64,000 bases of DNA from Campylobacter peloridis LMG 23910 (GCF_000816785.1 NZ_CP007766.1:1054001-1118000); one strand, 5' to 3'; shown: positions 11,601-20,008, counted from the stretch's first letter. Notes: generated from the letters alone by a model not told the origin. A program made the numbers and translations.

Positions 11601-12061
11601 TTAAAAGATTTATAAAAGCTTATAATGAATTTTTAACCTTAATAGACAAAGGTATAAAAAATGAAAATGATCCTGCTTTTATAGCTATAAAAAATAATAT
11701 AAAAGAACTAGACAAAGAAGCAAAACTACTTTATGCTAAATTATCTATACAAGAAAATAATCTTCAAATTTTTAAAGATAAAAACAATAACAATAAAGTT
11801 ATAGTAATAGGAAAATTCAATACATCTTTAATAAATACTCCTAATGTAGACAAACCAACCCAAGGTGGTGGTATTGAAAATGATGATTATCAAAAACTAT
11901 CACGCCAAATAGCTAGTTCTCAAAAACAAACACCTACTTTTAAATACGAAGAAGAAGAAACCCAAGAAATAGAAGAAGCAGCTATTACTCAAAGAGCTAG
12001 AACTTGTATAGTAAGTGATAATTTTAAAACTATGAATCCTTGTGTGGTTGGAAGTTATTAA
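8654..12061 (+). CDS. TpsA-like filamentous hemagglutinin-family adhesin 1, phase-variable
   Basis: 1135 residues. Domain order: a 24-residue N-terminal extension containing the poly-G-encoded RGGG; a hydrophobic signal sequence ending FSPAFA (cleavage near 42); the two-partner-secretion domain (about 43-150) with the hallmark NPNGV at 125-129; a beta-helix region with about eight GLUG-like units (NIYINNI...AGGFVG) at about 370-720; a Lys/Glu-rich coiled coil (about 900-1050); and a C-terminal tail with Cys1118 and Cys1130. TpsA proteins are exported by Sec and then by a TpsB outer-membrane pore, and act as adhesins or toxins. No TpsB gene is in the window. With G10 the frame is open (ON). 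Confidence 0.85.
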   Translation: MAVFSPRGGGSNNFDLTPSKKLTNHILLSSIVASLLFSPAFALPSGGKFTHGTSGTINVSGNNMHINGNKVNSVIQWGGGFNINKGESVNFGGNSKNYLNIAHGTNKSTIAGVLNASGNNVFLINPNGVIITKTGNINANRFVASTSSMDSKAMQEFANMKTFNDGLAFSPVFKPNPKGGNVINMGNINANDVTLQGNKVLLQAETSLDKDTNNIKLNQITTDNLTIKANEAYVDVATTKTNKINITANKGNAYLSATGYYYNPKRQYNEFNSINNKINKTYNQFISIGSDVDWWHFAKGWNESNDFRTIASEYRLINDINFNANCKNGICTGQNYANYWVDLNADGIKQDNEFTSMIVGEDYNSEFSKNFDGQGYTLKNINIDTTKLDNTYYAGIFGDARNATFKNINVDYMGGSVIGYYAAGFIASSSDSKFYNMKISNIGLIQARHRSGGFIADAYRGAYYNIHINNIKEISGKAASGGFVGFYSQPDSNYKDNVYFQDIYIDNINTIRDEDGHAGGFAGDLYSIYAGRTILKNIYINNINSIFASGDYGIYGGKDNTAKAGGFVGSIGLYGGGAYDIFNVSINNIGTIKSLGKITATGGFAGELLGGGAKFENISLNNIKNIISENNNKDSLGRSASSGGFAGYITGGYFNNISLNNIGTIKSIKTDTSHKEVGIYSGGFVGFLTYRANINNIFMFMDQGASILASGGSESLSGKFFGMIKEVSDFGINFSNINIYHHENDLTNATADQAYWKNNLINFNANINGEINIHTYTDKTQGYTDFKKQALTIDGLKEIDCDNGKKCLIFTTDFDIEKPTITSPIPNLDSILNEKPTLNKDDLISNAVWNDYIIKDIDKIKYVINIRLLDKLLKEYKTLANKTEDEQVKFITAYLGVKENDARALLQSLSFLNAYKDHDINKAQFENNAKKDFEQSFKKADDKIKDFNKNKNLWHTKLDKLNKEVVSLGLDIEKQLEQNQAKLKRFIKAYNEFLTLIDKGIKNENDPAFIAIKNNIKELDKEAKLLYAKLSIQENNLQIFKDKNNNNKVIVIGKFNTSLINTPNVDKPTQGGGIENDDYQKLSRQIASSQKQTPTFKYEEEETQEIEEAAITQRARTCIVSDNFKTMNPCVVGSY
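8673..8682 (+). repeat. G10 homopolymer in coding start of adhesin 1
   Basis: Ten consecutive G within codons 7-10. At G10 the frame runs through. Reading it directly, G11 gives a stop after 12 residues and G9 after 15 residues. This is the classic layout of a slipped-strand contingency locus. Confidence 0.92.
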
Positions 12062-12065
12062 ATAC

Positions 12066-12094
12066 ATACTCAGAAAGAAAAACTTTCTGAGTAT
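12066..12094 (+). terminator. Stem-loop after adhesin 1
   Basis: A perfect 12-bp stem (ATACTCAGAAAG / CTTTCTGAGTAT) with an AAAAA loop begins 5 bp after the stop codon. The downstream T run is broken, so termination may be partial. Confidence 0.75.
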
Positions 12095-12150
12095 TATTGA
12101 ATAGTTATTTTTTAAATTAAATTCCATTAACTTAAGTATTTTTTTATAAA

Positions 12151-12156
12151 TATAAT
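12151..12156 (+). promoter_or_regulatory. -10 box of second TpsA-like gene
   Basis: TATAAT 44 bp before the ATG, identical in context to the promoter of the first copy. Each adhesin therefore has its own promoter, separated by the stem-loop at 12066-12094. Confidence 0.65.
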
Positions 12157-12194
12157 ATTAACATACATAAATTTTTTCAAATAAAGGATTTATT

Positions 12195-15100
12195 ATGGCA
12201 GTATTTTCTCCACGGGGGGGGGGATCGAATAATTTTGATTTAACTCCTTCTAAAAAACTAACTAATCACATCTTACTTTCAAGTATAGTTGCTTCATTGC
12301 TTTTCTCACCTGCGTTTGCCTTACCAAGTGGTGGTAAATTTACTCATGGCACAAGTGGAACTATAAATGTTAGTGGTAATAATATGCATATAAATGGTAA
12401 TAAAGTTAATTCTGTTATCCAATGGGGTGGTGGTTTTAATATAAATAAAGGTGAAAGTGTAAATTTTGGTGGTAATAGCAAAAACTACTTAAACATAGCT
12501 CATGGAACAAATAAATCTACCATAGCAGGTATATTAAATGCAAAAGATAATAATGTATTTTTAATCAATCCTAATGGAGTAATCATTACTAAAACAGGTA
12601 ATATCAATGCTAATCGCTTTGTAGCTTCTACTTCATCGATGAGTAATGAGGATATGAATAAATTTGCAAATTTATCACAAGAGCAAGGTAATTCTTTCTC
12701 GCCTGTGTTTAAACCAAATGGTGGTAATGTAGTTAATATGGGTGGTATTCTTGATGTTAAAAACATTACATTTCAAGGCAATAAAGTAATCTTAAATGCA
12801 AATACAAACTATACTGAAAAAGATAAATTTATATCAGCTAATAATATTACATTAGAAGGTAAAGAAGTATATGTAGATGTTGGCAATATAAATGGAGATA
12901 AAATTCAAAATATAAAAATTTCTGCAGATAAAGGTTCTATGTATCTAAATGCTAGTGGATATTATTATAATCCTAATTCTTTTTTAGTTTTTGATAAATA
13001 TAGAAATTCAAATAGCAATTTTAAAGTATATAAATATGTGGGTATAGGTTCTGTGCAAGATTGGTGGCATTTTGCTAAAGGTTGGAATGATAACAAAGAA
13101 GGTTTTAGAAATACAGCTAGTGAATATAGATTAACTAATAATATAAATTTTGGAGCTAGTGAAGGAAAAAACTATGCTAATTATTGCATAGATGGATTTG
13201 AGTGCATTAGTATGATAATTGGGGTAAATTATACTAATGCATTTAATAAAATATTTAACGGACAAGGTTATAAGTTAGAAAATATTAACATCAATATAAA
13301 CGAAAGTGGTAAAAAACAAAATGTAGGAATTTTTGGATACATTAATAATGCAACTATAGAAAATGTTAATATTGATTATAAAGGTGGTGGTATAAATGCA
13401 AAATATACACCCAATAATAGTTATATTGGTGTTGGAGGATTTATAGGAATTGCTGAAAATTCAACCATAAGAAATATATCATTAAAAAACATAAACAAAA
13501 TTACCGCTACTAATACTTTTGGTGTTGGAGGATTTATAGGAATTGCTGAAAAAAATGTAAATTTTAAAAATATACTTATTGATGGTGGAAATACTATGAA
13601 AATAAGCAGTACTGGAAGTAATGTTGGGGGTTTTATAGCCAGTGGTAGCGAAGGAAGTATATTTGAAAATATTTATGTCAAAAATATCAATAGCATTAAA
13701 AGTGATATTTATAATGCTGGTGGATTTATCGGTGGTACTTCTTCTTCTTCAACCAATTGGAAGGATTTTGTGTTTTTTAAAAATATTCACATAGCAAATA
13801 TAGGAGCTATTGATGGTTTATATTCAGGTGGATTTATAGGAAGTGCTACAGGAGTAAAAACTGAAAATATAAAAATAGAAGAGATTAATAAAATATTAGG
13901 TAAAAACTCAGCAGGTGGGCTTGCTGGAATACTATCTCCAGGAGAGTATAGTGATATTTCTATAAACAATATAGGTATCATAGAAAGTGCAAATTCTGGA
14001 GGATTTGCTGGTGCTATGGATACTGGATCTAATAACAACAAAAAAAATACTATAATAACAAATGTATACATAAAAGATATTAATGAGATTAAAGCTATAA
14101 ATACATCTGATGCTTATGCTGGAGGTTTTATAGGTAAAGTTTCAAGTATTAATGCACCTACTGGAGAAAACACTAGTAACATATTTAACAATATAACTAT
14201 TGATAAAATCGGTAAATTTTACATAAAAAGCAATTCAAGAGCTTATACAGGTGGGTTAATAGGAATAATTTTTAATAACTTTAATGCAAATTATAATTTT
14301 TCTAGTATTAATTTATTTTTTGATTCTAACATGAGAATTACTGGTGAAAATCATAATGTTGGTAAAATCATAGGTAAAAGCACAGACTCTAGATTATCTT
14401 TTAATAATTCAAATTTTTACTATATTGCAGAAAATTTTGCAGGCTCAAGAAGTGAGAATTATAGTGGATTCAATCTTCAACAATATGTAAAAATAAATGA
14501 ACAGCAAAAATATAATGAATTTACAACAAAAGATCAAACCACAAAACCAAATATAGGATTATTTCAATCTAATAATAAGGAATTGCTTGATTTACCAGAT
14601 GTAGAAAAAATAAAAAATGAAATTACTATTTTAGAAAAAGATGATCTTTTTAAAGATACTATTCAAAAAGAAATTATAGAAGACATTATAAAAAAATACT
14701 ATTTTGTTGACATTAAAACTCTAGATGATCTATTAAAAACTTACAATAAATTAAATTCCAATAATTCAAAAGAAGAAAGAATTAATTTTATAAAAAATCA
14801 TTTACTTATAAGTAAAAGCGAACAAGAAGCTAAAGAGGTGGTTGAAAGTTTAGATTTTTTATTAGCTTATAAAACCAATGGTTTAGAAAATGCTGAAAAA
14901 AATGGATTATTGAAAAATGATGAGACAATAACCGCAAATAGAGCAATTCAGAGTAATGTTAAAAAAACTTTATCTTATGAGCAAGATCTTATAGTTGATT
15001 TTTTACAAAACAAAAAAAATGGACTTAAATGGCTGGTTGATTATACAAACAACTTACTACAAGAACTCAAGAATACTCAAACAGCTTTAAAAGATGCTAT

Positions 15101-15572
15101 TTTAAAATATAACGCCTATGTAGATTTAATCAATAGTAATAAAGCTGAAAGAGATGATGCTAAACTTGAAGCTATTAAAAAAAATATAAATAAGTTAATA
15201 TTTCAAAGCAAAACTCTAGCTACTGAAATTGATAATAAACAGATTGTTTTATCAAAATGGCAAAATAAATCTAAAAATGATTCAAATGAACACTTTGTGA
15301 TTTTAGGTAAATTTAATTATGAGCAATTGATTGATAATCCTAATTTAAACAAACCAAATGGAGATGGTGGGAAGGAACCAGATGTTAAACCAGATCCAGA
15401 ATTTCCAAATATTGATTTAGAATTTGAACAAACTGCTTCTTTAAATTTAATTAAATATGAAGAGGAAGAAGAGAAAGAAATAGGTGAAACGCAAGGCGAG
15501 CAAAGATCTATTACTTGCATAGTAAATGATAATTATAAAACTATGAATCCTTGTGTGGTAGAGTATTATTAA
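12195..15572 (+). CDS. TpsA-like filamentous hemagglutinin-family adhesin 2, phase-variable
   Basis: 1125 residues with the same plan as its neighbour. The first ~150 residues are nearly identical (poly-G extension, signal sequence ending PAFA, NPNGV). The beta-helix region carries about nine divergent GLUG-like units (GVGGFIGIAE, AGGFIGGT and similar) between about 370 and 710. A Lys/Glu coiled coil (about 880-1030) follows, then a conserved tail: GKFN...NPNLNKP and a Cys1108/Cys1120 pair in TCIVNDNYKTMNPCVV. The middle of the protein has diverged strongly while both ends are conserved, as expected if the ends handle export and anchoring and the middle is exposed. It reads ON at G10. It ends 41 bp from the convergent dnaK gene. 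Confidence 0.85.
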   Translation: MAVFSPRGGGSNNFDLTPSKKLTNHILLSSIVASLLFSPAFALPSGGKFTHGTSGTINVSGNNMHINGNKVNSVIQWGGGFNINKGESVNFGGNSKNYLNIAHGTNKSTIAGILNAKDNNVFLINPNGVIITKTGNINANRFVASTSSMSNEDMNKFANLSQEQGNSFSPVFKPNGGNVVNMGGILDVKNITFQGNKVILNANTNYTEKDKFISANNITLEGKEVYVDVGNINGDKIQNIKISADKGSMYLNASGYYYNPNSFLVFDKYRNSNSNFKVYKYVGIGSVQDWWHFAKGWNDNKEGFRNTASEYRLTNNINFGASEGKNYANYCIDGFECISMIIGVNYTNAFNKIFNGQGYKLENINININESGKKQNVGIFGYINNATIENVNIDYKGGGINAKYTPNNSYIGVGGFIGIAENSTIRNISLKNINKITATNTFGVGGFIGIAEKNVNFKNILIDGGNTMKISSTGSNVGGFIASGSEGSIFENIYVKNINSIKSDIYNAGGFIGGTSSSSTNWKDFVFFKNIHIANIGAIDGLYSGGFIGSATGVKTENIKIEEINKILGKNSAGGLAGILSPGEYSDISINNIGIIESANSGGFAGAMDTGSNNNKKNTIITNVYIKDINEIKAINTSDAYAGGFIGKVSSINAPTGENTSNIFNNITIDKIGKFYIKSNSRAYTGGLIGIIFNNFNANYNFSSINLFFDSNMRITGENHNVGKIIGKSTDSRLSFNNSNFYYIAENFAGSRSENYSGFNLQQYVKINEQQKYNEFTTKDQTTKPNIGLFQSNNKELLDLPDVEKIKNEITILEKDDLFKDTIQKEIIEDIIKKYYFVDIKTLDDLLKTYNKLNSNNSKEERINFIKNHLLISKSEQEAKEVVESLDFLLAYKTNGLENAEKNGLLKNDETITANRAIQSNVKKTLSYEQDLIVDFLQNKKNGLKWLVDYTNNLLQELKNTQTALKDAILKYNAYVDLINSNKAERDDAKLEAIKKNINKLIFQSKTLATEIDNKQIVLSKWQNKSKNDSNEHFVILGKFNYEQLIDNPNLNKPNGDGGKEPDVKPDPEFPNIDLEFEQTASLNLIKYEEEEEKEIGETQGEQRSITCIVNDNYKTMNPCVVEYY
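12214..12223 (+). repeat. G10 homopolymer in coding start of adhesin 2
   Basis: Ten consecutive G in codons 7-10, the same sequence context as at 8673-8682, also in the open frame. A change of one G would stop translation within 12-15 codons. Confidence 0.92.
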
Positions 15573-15577
15573 ATTAT

Positions 15578-15604
15578 ATGTAGCCAAATTAAATTTGGCT
15601 ACAT
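15578..15604. terminator. Terminator between adhesin 2 and dnaK
   Basis: ATGTAGCCAAA pairs with TTTGGCTACAT around a short AT loop, between two convergent genes. It is symmetric and T/A-flanked on both sides, so it can serve both strands. Confidence 0.8.
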
Positions 15605-15612
15605 GTTTTGGA

Positions 15613-17481
15613 TCATTCTACTTCTGCATCTATTACATCATCGTCTTTTTTGTCTTTATTATCAGCTGGTTTTTCATCTTTTTTATACATATTTTCTGCT
15701 AATTTATGAGAAACTTCGCTTAAAGCTTTCATTTTGCTTTCTATTTCTTCTTTAGTAGCATTTTGATTTTTCAAAGTTTCTTTTAAATCATCTAGTGCTT
15801 TTTGGATATTTGCTTTATCCTCATCGCTTACTTTATCGCCAAGCTCATTTAAAGATTTTTCTACTTGATGAGCTAAAGAATCAGCAGCATTTCTAGCTTC
15901 AACAGCTTCTTTGCGTTTTTTATCTTCTTCTTTGTGTAATTCTGCATCTTTTACCATGTTATTGATTTCTTCTTCGCTTAGCCCACTTGATCCTGTTATT
16001 TTGATCTCTTGTGCTTTGCCTGTTGCTTTGTCTTTTGCACTAACTGTTAAAATACCATTAGCATCTATATCAAAAGTAACTTCAATTTGTGGCATACCAC
16101 GCGGTGCTGGTGGAATTCCTTCAAGATTGAAATTTCCTAAAGATTTATTATCTCTACTAAATTCTCTCTCACCTTGTAAAACATTTATGGTAACTGCGCT
16201 TTGATTATCTTCTGCAGTTGAGAAAACTTGTTCTTTTTTAGTTGGTATAGTTGTGCCTTTTTCTATAATTTTAGTCATAACCCCACCTAAAGTTTCAATA
16301 CCCAAAGAAAGTGGAGTTACATCAAGCAATAACACATCTTTTACATCACCTTTTATAACAGCACCTTGAATAGCAGCACCAATTGCAACAACTTCATCAG
16401 GATTTACTGATTTATTTAGCTCTTTTCCAAAAGCTTTTTTAACTTCTTCTTGAACTAAAGGCACACGCGTAGAACCACCAACCATAACTATTTCTTTTAC
16501 TTCGCTTTTATCAAGTCCTGCATCTTTTACAACTTCATTGATTTTACTAATAGTCTCAGCAACCAAACCATCAATCATACTTTCAAATTTAGCTCTTGTT
16601 AGCTTTTTAACCAAGTGTTTTGGGCCACTTGCATCAGCTGTGATAAATGGTAAATTTATCTCTGTTTCATTAGCTGAGCTTAATTCTTTTTTAGCATTTT
16701 CAGCTGCTTCTTTTAATCTTTGTAAAGCCATAACATCATTTTTTAAATCTATGCCTGTTTCATCTTTAAATTCACTTGCTAAAAAGTCGATTAATTTATT
16801 ATCAAAATCATCACCACCTAAAAATGCATTACCTCCGGTTGCTAAAACTTCTACTACATTATCGCCTGTTTCAAGAACGGTAACATCAAAAGTCCCACCA
16901 CCTAAATCATAAACTACGATTTTTTCGCTATCTTTTTTATCAAGACCATAAGCTAAAGCCGCTGAAGTAGGCTCATTTATAATTCTTAATACATTCAATC
17001 CTGCTATAGTTCCTGCTTCTTTTGTAGCTTTTCTTTGAGCATCATTAAAATATGCTGGAACGGTTATAACAGCATCTACTACTTTTTCCCCTAAAAAAGC
17101 TTCGGCATCTTCTTTTAATTTCATCAAAACTTTTGCTGAAATTTCTTGTGGAGTATAAATTTTTCCAGCTATTTCAATAGCACAAGCTCCATTTCTTTCT
17201 GTAATATGATAAGGAAGACGATTTTTAGCTTCTTTTGCTGCATCTTCATTTATCATTAAGCCCATAATTCTTTTTATAGAATAAATAGTTTTTTCAGGAT
17301 TTGTTACAGCTTGGCGTTTAGCACTATCACCTACTAAAACTTCGCCTTTGTCAGTAAATGCTACTACTGATGGAGTTGTGTTTTTACCTTCTTTATTTGG
17401 TATAACTTTGCTTTCACCTCTTTCATACACTGCAACGCATGAATTGGTTGTTCCTAAGTCTATTCCTATTACTTTACTCAT
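15613..17481 (-). CDS. dnaK: Chaperone DnaK (Hsp70)
   Basis: 622 residues with the canonical [13 protein letters not shown] start (5-17), the ATPase loops [16 protein letters not shown] and [13 protein letters not shown], the linker [16 protein letters not shown] and an acidic C-terminal tail ([12 protein letters not shown]). It binds exposed hydrophobic segments with ATP, assisted by GrpE and DnaJ. It is the last gene of the hrcA-grpE-dnaK operon, 21 bp after grpE. Expression should follow HrcA repression at the CIRCE-like site upstream of hrcA. No dnaJ is present in the window. Confidence 0.98.
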   Translation of the reverse strand: MSKVIGIDLGTTNSCVAVYERGESKVIPNKEGKNTTPSVVAFTDKGEVLVGDSAKRQAVTNPEKTIYSIKRIMGLMINEDAAKEAKNRLPYHITERNGACAIEIAGKIYTPQEISAKVLMKLKEDAEAFLGEKVVDAVITVPAYFNDAQRKATKEAGTIAGLNVLRIINEPTSAALAYGLDKKDSEKIVVYDLGGGTFDVTVLETGDNVVEVLATGGNAFLGGDDFDNKLIDFLASEFKDETGIDLKNDVMALQRLKEAAENAKKELSSANETEINLPFITADASGPKHLVKKLTRAKFESMIDGLVAETISKINEVVKDAGLDKSEVKEIVMVGGSTRVPLVQEEVKKAFGKELNKSVNPDEVVAIGAAIQGAVIKGDVKDVLLLDVTPLSLGIETLGGVMTKIIEKGTTIPTKKEQVFSTAEDNQSAVTINVLQGEREFSRDNKSLGNFNLEGIPPAPRGMPQIEVTFDIDANGILTVSAKDKATGKAQEIKITGSSGLSEEEINNMVKDAELHKEEDKKRKEAVEARNAADSLAHQVEKSLNELGDKVSDEDKANIQKALDDLKETLKNQNATKEEIESKMKALSEVSHKLAENMYKKDEKPADNKDKKDDDVIDAEVE

Positions 17482-17502
17482 TTTTTATCCTTTTATTAAA
17501 AT

Positions 17503-18012
17503 TTATTTTGCAACACTAACTTTAGCTGATCTAATCACTCTATCATTCATCATATAACCTTTTTGTAAAAGATTAACAATATGCCCGCTTTCATGATCAG
17601 CACTTTCTACATGAAACATTGCTTCATGTAGGTTTGGATTGAACTCGCCATCAGCTTCTATAGGTTTAACCATATGTTTTTCAAGCTTTTTTAAGAGTAA
17701 ATCAAGGGTATTTTGCACACCTTCTTTAATCTTTAAACTAAGCTCATCACTAGCTTCTACACTTATAGCCGCTTCTAGCGCATCAACTACATCGAGCAAA
17801 TCTTTAGCAAAACTTTCATTTGCATAAATGGTTGCTGAAATTTTTTCTTTTTCCATTCTTTTTTTGATATTTTCAAATTCAGCATTTGCTCTTAAATAAG
17901 TATCTTTTAATGCGTTATATTCTTCTTGAAGCTTTTGAAATTCAGCATTTTCATCTTGCATTGTTTCTTGTGCTTCATCTTGCATTGCTTCATTTTGCTT
18001 TTCTTCGCTCAC
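17503..18012 (-). CDS. grpE: Nucleotide exchange factor GrpE
   Basis: 169 residues: an acidic Gln/Glu-rich N-terminus, a long coiled coil ([21 protein letters not shown]) and the conserved C-terminal beta domain ([41 protein letters not shown]). GrpE releases ADP from DnaK. The start overlaps the end of hrcA by four bases, so translation is coupled. Confidence 0.97.
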   Translation of the reverse strand: MSEEKQNEAMQDEAQETMQDENAEFQKLQEEYNALKDTYLRANAEFENIKKRMEKEKISATIYANESFAKDLLDVVDALEAAISVEASDELSLKIKEGVQNTLDLLLKKLEKHMVKPIEADGEFNPNLHEAMFHVESADHESGHIVNLLQKGYMMNDRVIRSAKVSVAK

Positions 18013-18791
18013 GCAGCCTCCTTAATAATATTTAACATTGTTTTAAAATCAGAATACACACTTCCTGCAAAAATAATATTTGATTTTTGCCCTAAAAATG
18101 TACTCGAAAGCTTTAATCCCATAAATCCTTCCTCAAACAAGGGTTCAAATTTTAATTTTTCATCAAAATAAAATCCTATTTTTGGAGATAAAAGCTTAGC
18201 AAATTTATCATTTTGATAAATTTGATAAGCCTTACTCTCATTGTATCTATAGTAAATCTTAGCTTGCTTTAGTATAAAAATTTTTTCTAATAATTCTTCA
18301 AAATTTACTTTAAAGGCTAAATTTTCTATACTTTTTAAATCAAGCCCAACAAGCCTTTGCATAAAAAGCAAATTATCTTGAGAATACCTTAAAATAAGTT
18401 CATTTTCACCAAAATCAAGAATAATAAACTTAGTATTTACTACAGCTATGTCTTGTAAAATTAACTCATCGCCACCATAAACTAAAGCATAAATTTCAAA
18501 TTTATCAAGTAAAAATTTCAATAAATCAAGATCATTTAAAACCACTTCTTCCTCAATAAGCTGTTCATACCAATATGCTCTCATAGCATTAATCGTTGGT
18601 ATGCGTCCGCTACTAATATGAAGTTGAGTTAAAATTCCCTCATCACTTAATTTTTTAAAATAAACTCTTATAGTAGAAGCTGGTATGCTAACTTTATGAT
18701 TTAATTCATGAGAGCCTACAGGGTTATTCCCATTTAAGTAAGTTTCTATGATGGTTTTTAAAATTAAATCTTTTTTGCTAAACGACTTCAC
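18009..18791 (-). CDS. hrcA: Heat-inducible transcription repressor HrcA
   Basis: 260 residues. The N-terminal winged helix contains NPVGSHEL and [19 protein letters not shown], HrcA-specific features; the C-terminal half is divergent and short compared with Bacillus HrcA (about 340), as in other epsilonproteobacteria. HrcA binds CIRCE elements and is stabilised by GroEL in other bacteria. It starts at a GTG (18791) with AAGGT upstream. As the first gene it should repress its own operon through the site at 18813-18839. Confidence 0.93.
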   Translation of the reverse strand: MKSFSKKDLILKTIIETYLNGNNPVGSHELNHKVSIPASTIRVYFKKLSDEGILTQLHISSGRIPTINAMRAYWYEQLIEEEVVLNDLDLLKFLLDKFEIYALVYGGDELILQDIAVVNTKFIILDFGENELILRYSQDNLLFMQRLVGLDLKSIENLAFKVNFEELLEKIFILKQAKIYYRYNESKAYQIYQNDKFAKLLSPKIGFYFDEKLKFEPLFEEGFMGLKLSSTFLGQKSNIIFAGSVYSDFKTMLNIIKEAA

Positions 18792-18812
18792 TTTAAGACC
18801 TTGACTTTAAAT

Positions 18813-18839
18813 TTAGCACTCAATGTTTTTAAGTGACAA
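18813..18839. promoter_or_regulatory. CIRCE-like operator
   Basis: A perfect left half TTAGCACTC, a 9-base spacer and an imperfect right half AAGTGACAA (consensus GAGTGCTAA, 6 of 9 match). It lies right at the predicted transcription start of hrcA, where HrcA binding blocks initiation. Confidence 0.88.
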
Positions 18840-18843
18840 AACA

Positions 18844-18872
18844 ATTATACAACTTTAGTATAATTATGTCAA
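18844..18872 (-). promoter_or_regulatory. hrcA operon sigma70 promoter
   Basis: Read on the minus strand, TTGACA (18872-18867), exactly 17 bases, then TATAAT (18849-18844). Both hexamers match the consensus perfectly, which is rare in this genus, where a -35 is usually absent. The CIRCE-like site begins 5 bp downstream of the -10. Confidence 0.9.
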
Positions 18873-18988
18873 GTTATTTTTAAATAAAATTATTTAATAT
18901 TATTTAGTTTATTAGACTAAAGTTTTTTTAGTTTATATAAATAAATATAAAAAACATCATTTTCAGTTTTTTTAAAAGAATAAAATAC

Positions 18989-18994
18989 TATAAT
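18989..18994 (+). promoter_or_regulatory. -10 box before small ORF
   Basis: TATAAT in ACTATAATCACGC, 32 bp before the ATG of the 43-codon ORF and pointing away from the heat-shock promoter. Together with the small ORF it accounts for much of the 18792-19145 gap. Confidence 0.5.
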
Positions 18995-19025
18995 CACGCT
19001 TAGCGATATTAATAAAGGTTCTAAT

Positions 19026-19157
19026 ATGAAAAATCTTACTTTAAGAGAAAAAAAAGACTTAGAAGCTTATGTATTTTCTAATATAGAAAGAAAAAAAATG
19101 GCTTTTGGTAGAATTTTTAAATTTTATTATCTAAAATTTTTTAGATTAGTTTTTTAA
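19026..19157 (+). CDS. Possible 43-residue basic protein
   Basis: A short frame with its own TATAAT upstream and a ribosome site (AAAGG, 7 bases before ATG). The product starts MKNLTLREKKDLEAYVFS and is rich in Lys, Arg and Phe, ending in a hydrophobic/basic stretch (RIFKFYYLKFFRLVF) that could associate with membrane. The last 12 bases overlap the end of the convergent gene at 19146. I do not recognise a family. The coding call rests on promoter, ribosome site and codon usage, and it could be a chance ORF. Confidence 0.45.
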   Translation: MKNLTLREKKDLEAYVFSNIERKKMAFGRIFKFYYLKFFRLVF

Positions 19158-19775
19158 TTTATATTTTCTCATACCCTCTTTAGTAAAAGATAAATCTTTA
19201 AATTCAGGGGATGAGATTAACTCCATGCATGCTTTATCTAAATTTTCCATTCCGCTAATTTGCATACTTGCTTGCAAATTTTCATCTAAGTAAAGATCAA
19301 AAACTACACAAGCTTTATCATTAACCTTGTATAAAATTTTTCCACCCACTTTTTCATCTAGCGTATATACCTGCAATTTATCACTTTTGCTCATTTTTCT
19401 AATATCATTTGCAAAAGAATGATTTAATGTGTAATAAATCATAAAATCTCGCATGATATTTTTTATATCAGCTAATTCTTTTCTAAGTTTAGTTAAATCT
19501 TTTGTATATAAATTTAAAAAATTTGTGTTTAAATATTCATTTAAAGATGTTTCGTTTAGATTTTTGCATTTTGGATAAATTTTTACTATATAAGCTTTAT
19601 TTTTGGCAAGCAAAATATCAACACATGCTTGTTTTTCATCTTTTACTTCTAAAAGTAAAGCAGAACTTGTGTTTAAATTTATGGTATTTTGTTTATTATA
19701 AGCAAAATCATTAAGCACTTCATAAATACTTGCATGTGTAAAAACACAAACAAAAAGAATTAATAAAATTTTCAT
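19146..19775 (-). CDS. Hypothetical exported protein
   Basis: 209 residues with a cleavable signal peptide (MKILLILFVCVFTHA, cleavage near 15), so likely periplasmic. The rest is mixed alpha/beta, Lys/Asn/Leu-rich, with four or five cysteines. I recognise no domain. It is the last gene of the Rrf2-flhA-DHH run and overlaps the gene before it by four bases, which supports translation, but its role relative to flagellar export is unknown. Confidence 0.75.
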   Translation of the reverse strand: MKILLILFVCVFTHASIYEVLNDFAYNKQNTINLNTSSALLLEVKDEKQACVDILLAKNKAYIVKIYPKCKNLNETSLNEYLNTNFLNLYTKDLTKLRKELADIKNIMRDFMIYYTLNHSFANDIRKMSKSDKLQVYTLDEKVGGKILYKVNDKACVVFDLYLDENLQASMQISGMENLDKACMELISSPEFKDLSFTKEGMRKYKLKN

Positions 19776-20008
19776 TCAAATAAATCTTTATGATGTTTTT
19801 TTAAGTGTTCTACCACTTCTAAAATCTCATCAACCCCTTCTTTTTGTGTATTTTGACAAACTTCATCAATACAATCTATATAAAGCTCTATAGCTTTTTC
19901 TAATTTAGTCTTTTTTACACCCGCATACAAAAGCATAGCTTCTAAAACTATGCTTAGTTCGTATTGTAAATTTTCTATTTCTTCTTTAAAATCATGATTT
20001 GTTCTCAT
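19772..20008 (-). CDS. Hypothetical small helical protein
   Basis: 78 residues, acidic and helical, with no signal peptide. The sequence is mostly amphipathic helix (EEIENLQYELSIVLEAML, then KLEKAIELYIDCIDEVC). It overlaps the DHH gene by 17 bases and the following exported-protein gene by four, so it is part of the same transcript. No family recognised. Confidence 0.75.
   Translation of the reverse strand: MRTNHDFKEEIENLQYELSIVLEAMLLYAGVKKTKLEKAIELYIDCIDEVCQNTQKEGVDEILEVVEHLKKHHKDLFE

Larger units (their letters stand above)
12132..12641 (+). repeat. 5' direct repeat shared by the two TpsA-like genes, copy 2
   Basis: Second copy of the 510-base segment at 8591-9100, with the same promoter, ribosome site, G10 tract and signal/TPS coding region. 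Conservation drops sharply after the STSSM codons, where the two mature proteins diverge. Confidence 0.9.

Noticed and set aside
9800-14300. Repeated AT-rich units in the adhesins as a CRISPR array
   Set aside because: The units are in-frame, imperfect, variable in length and encode a recurring protein motif.
16538-16912. Plus-strand ORFs across dnaK
   Set aside because: They mirror the codon pattern of dnaK on the opposite strand and have no start signals.
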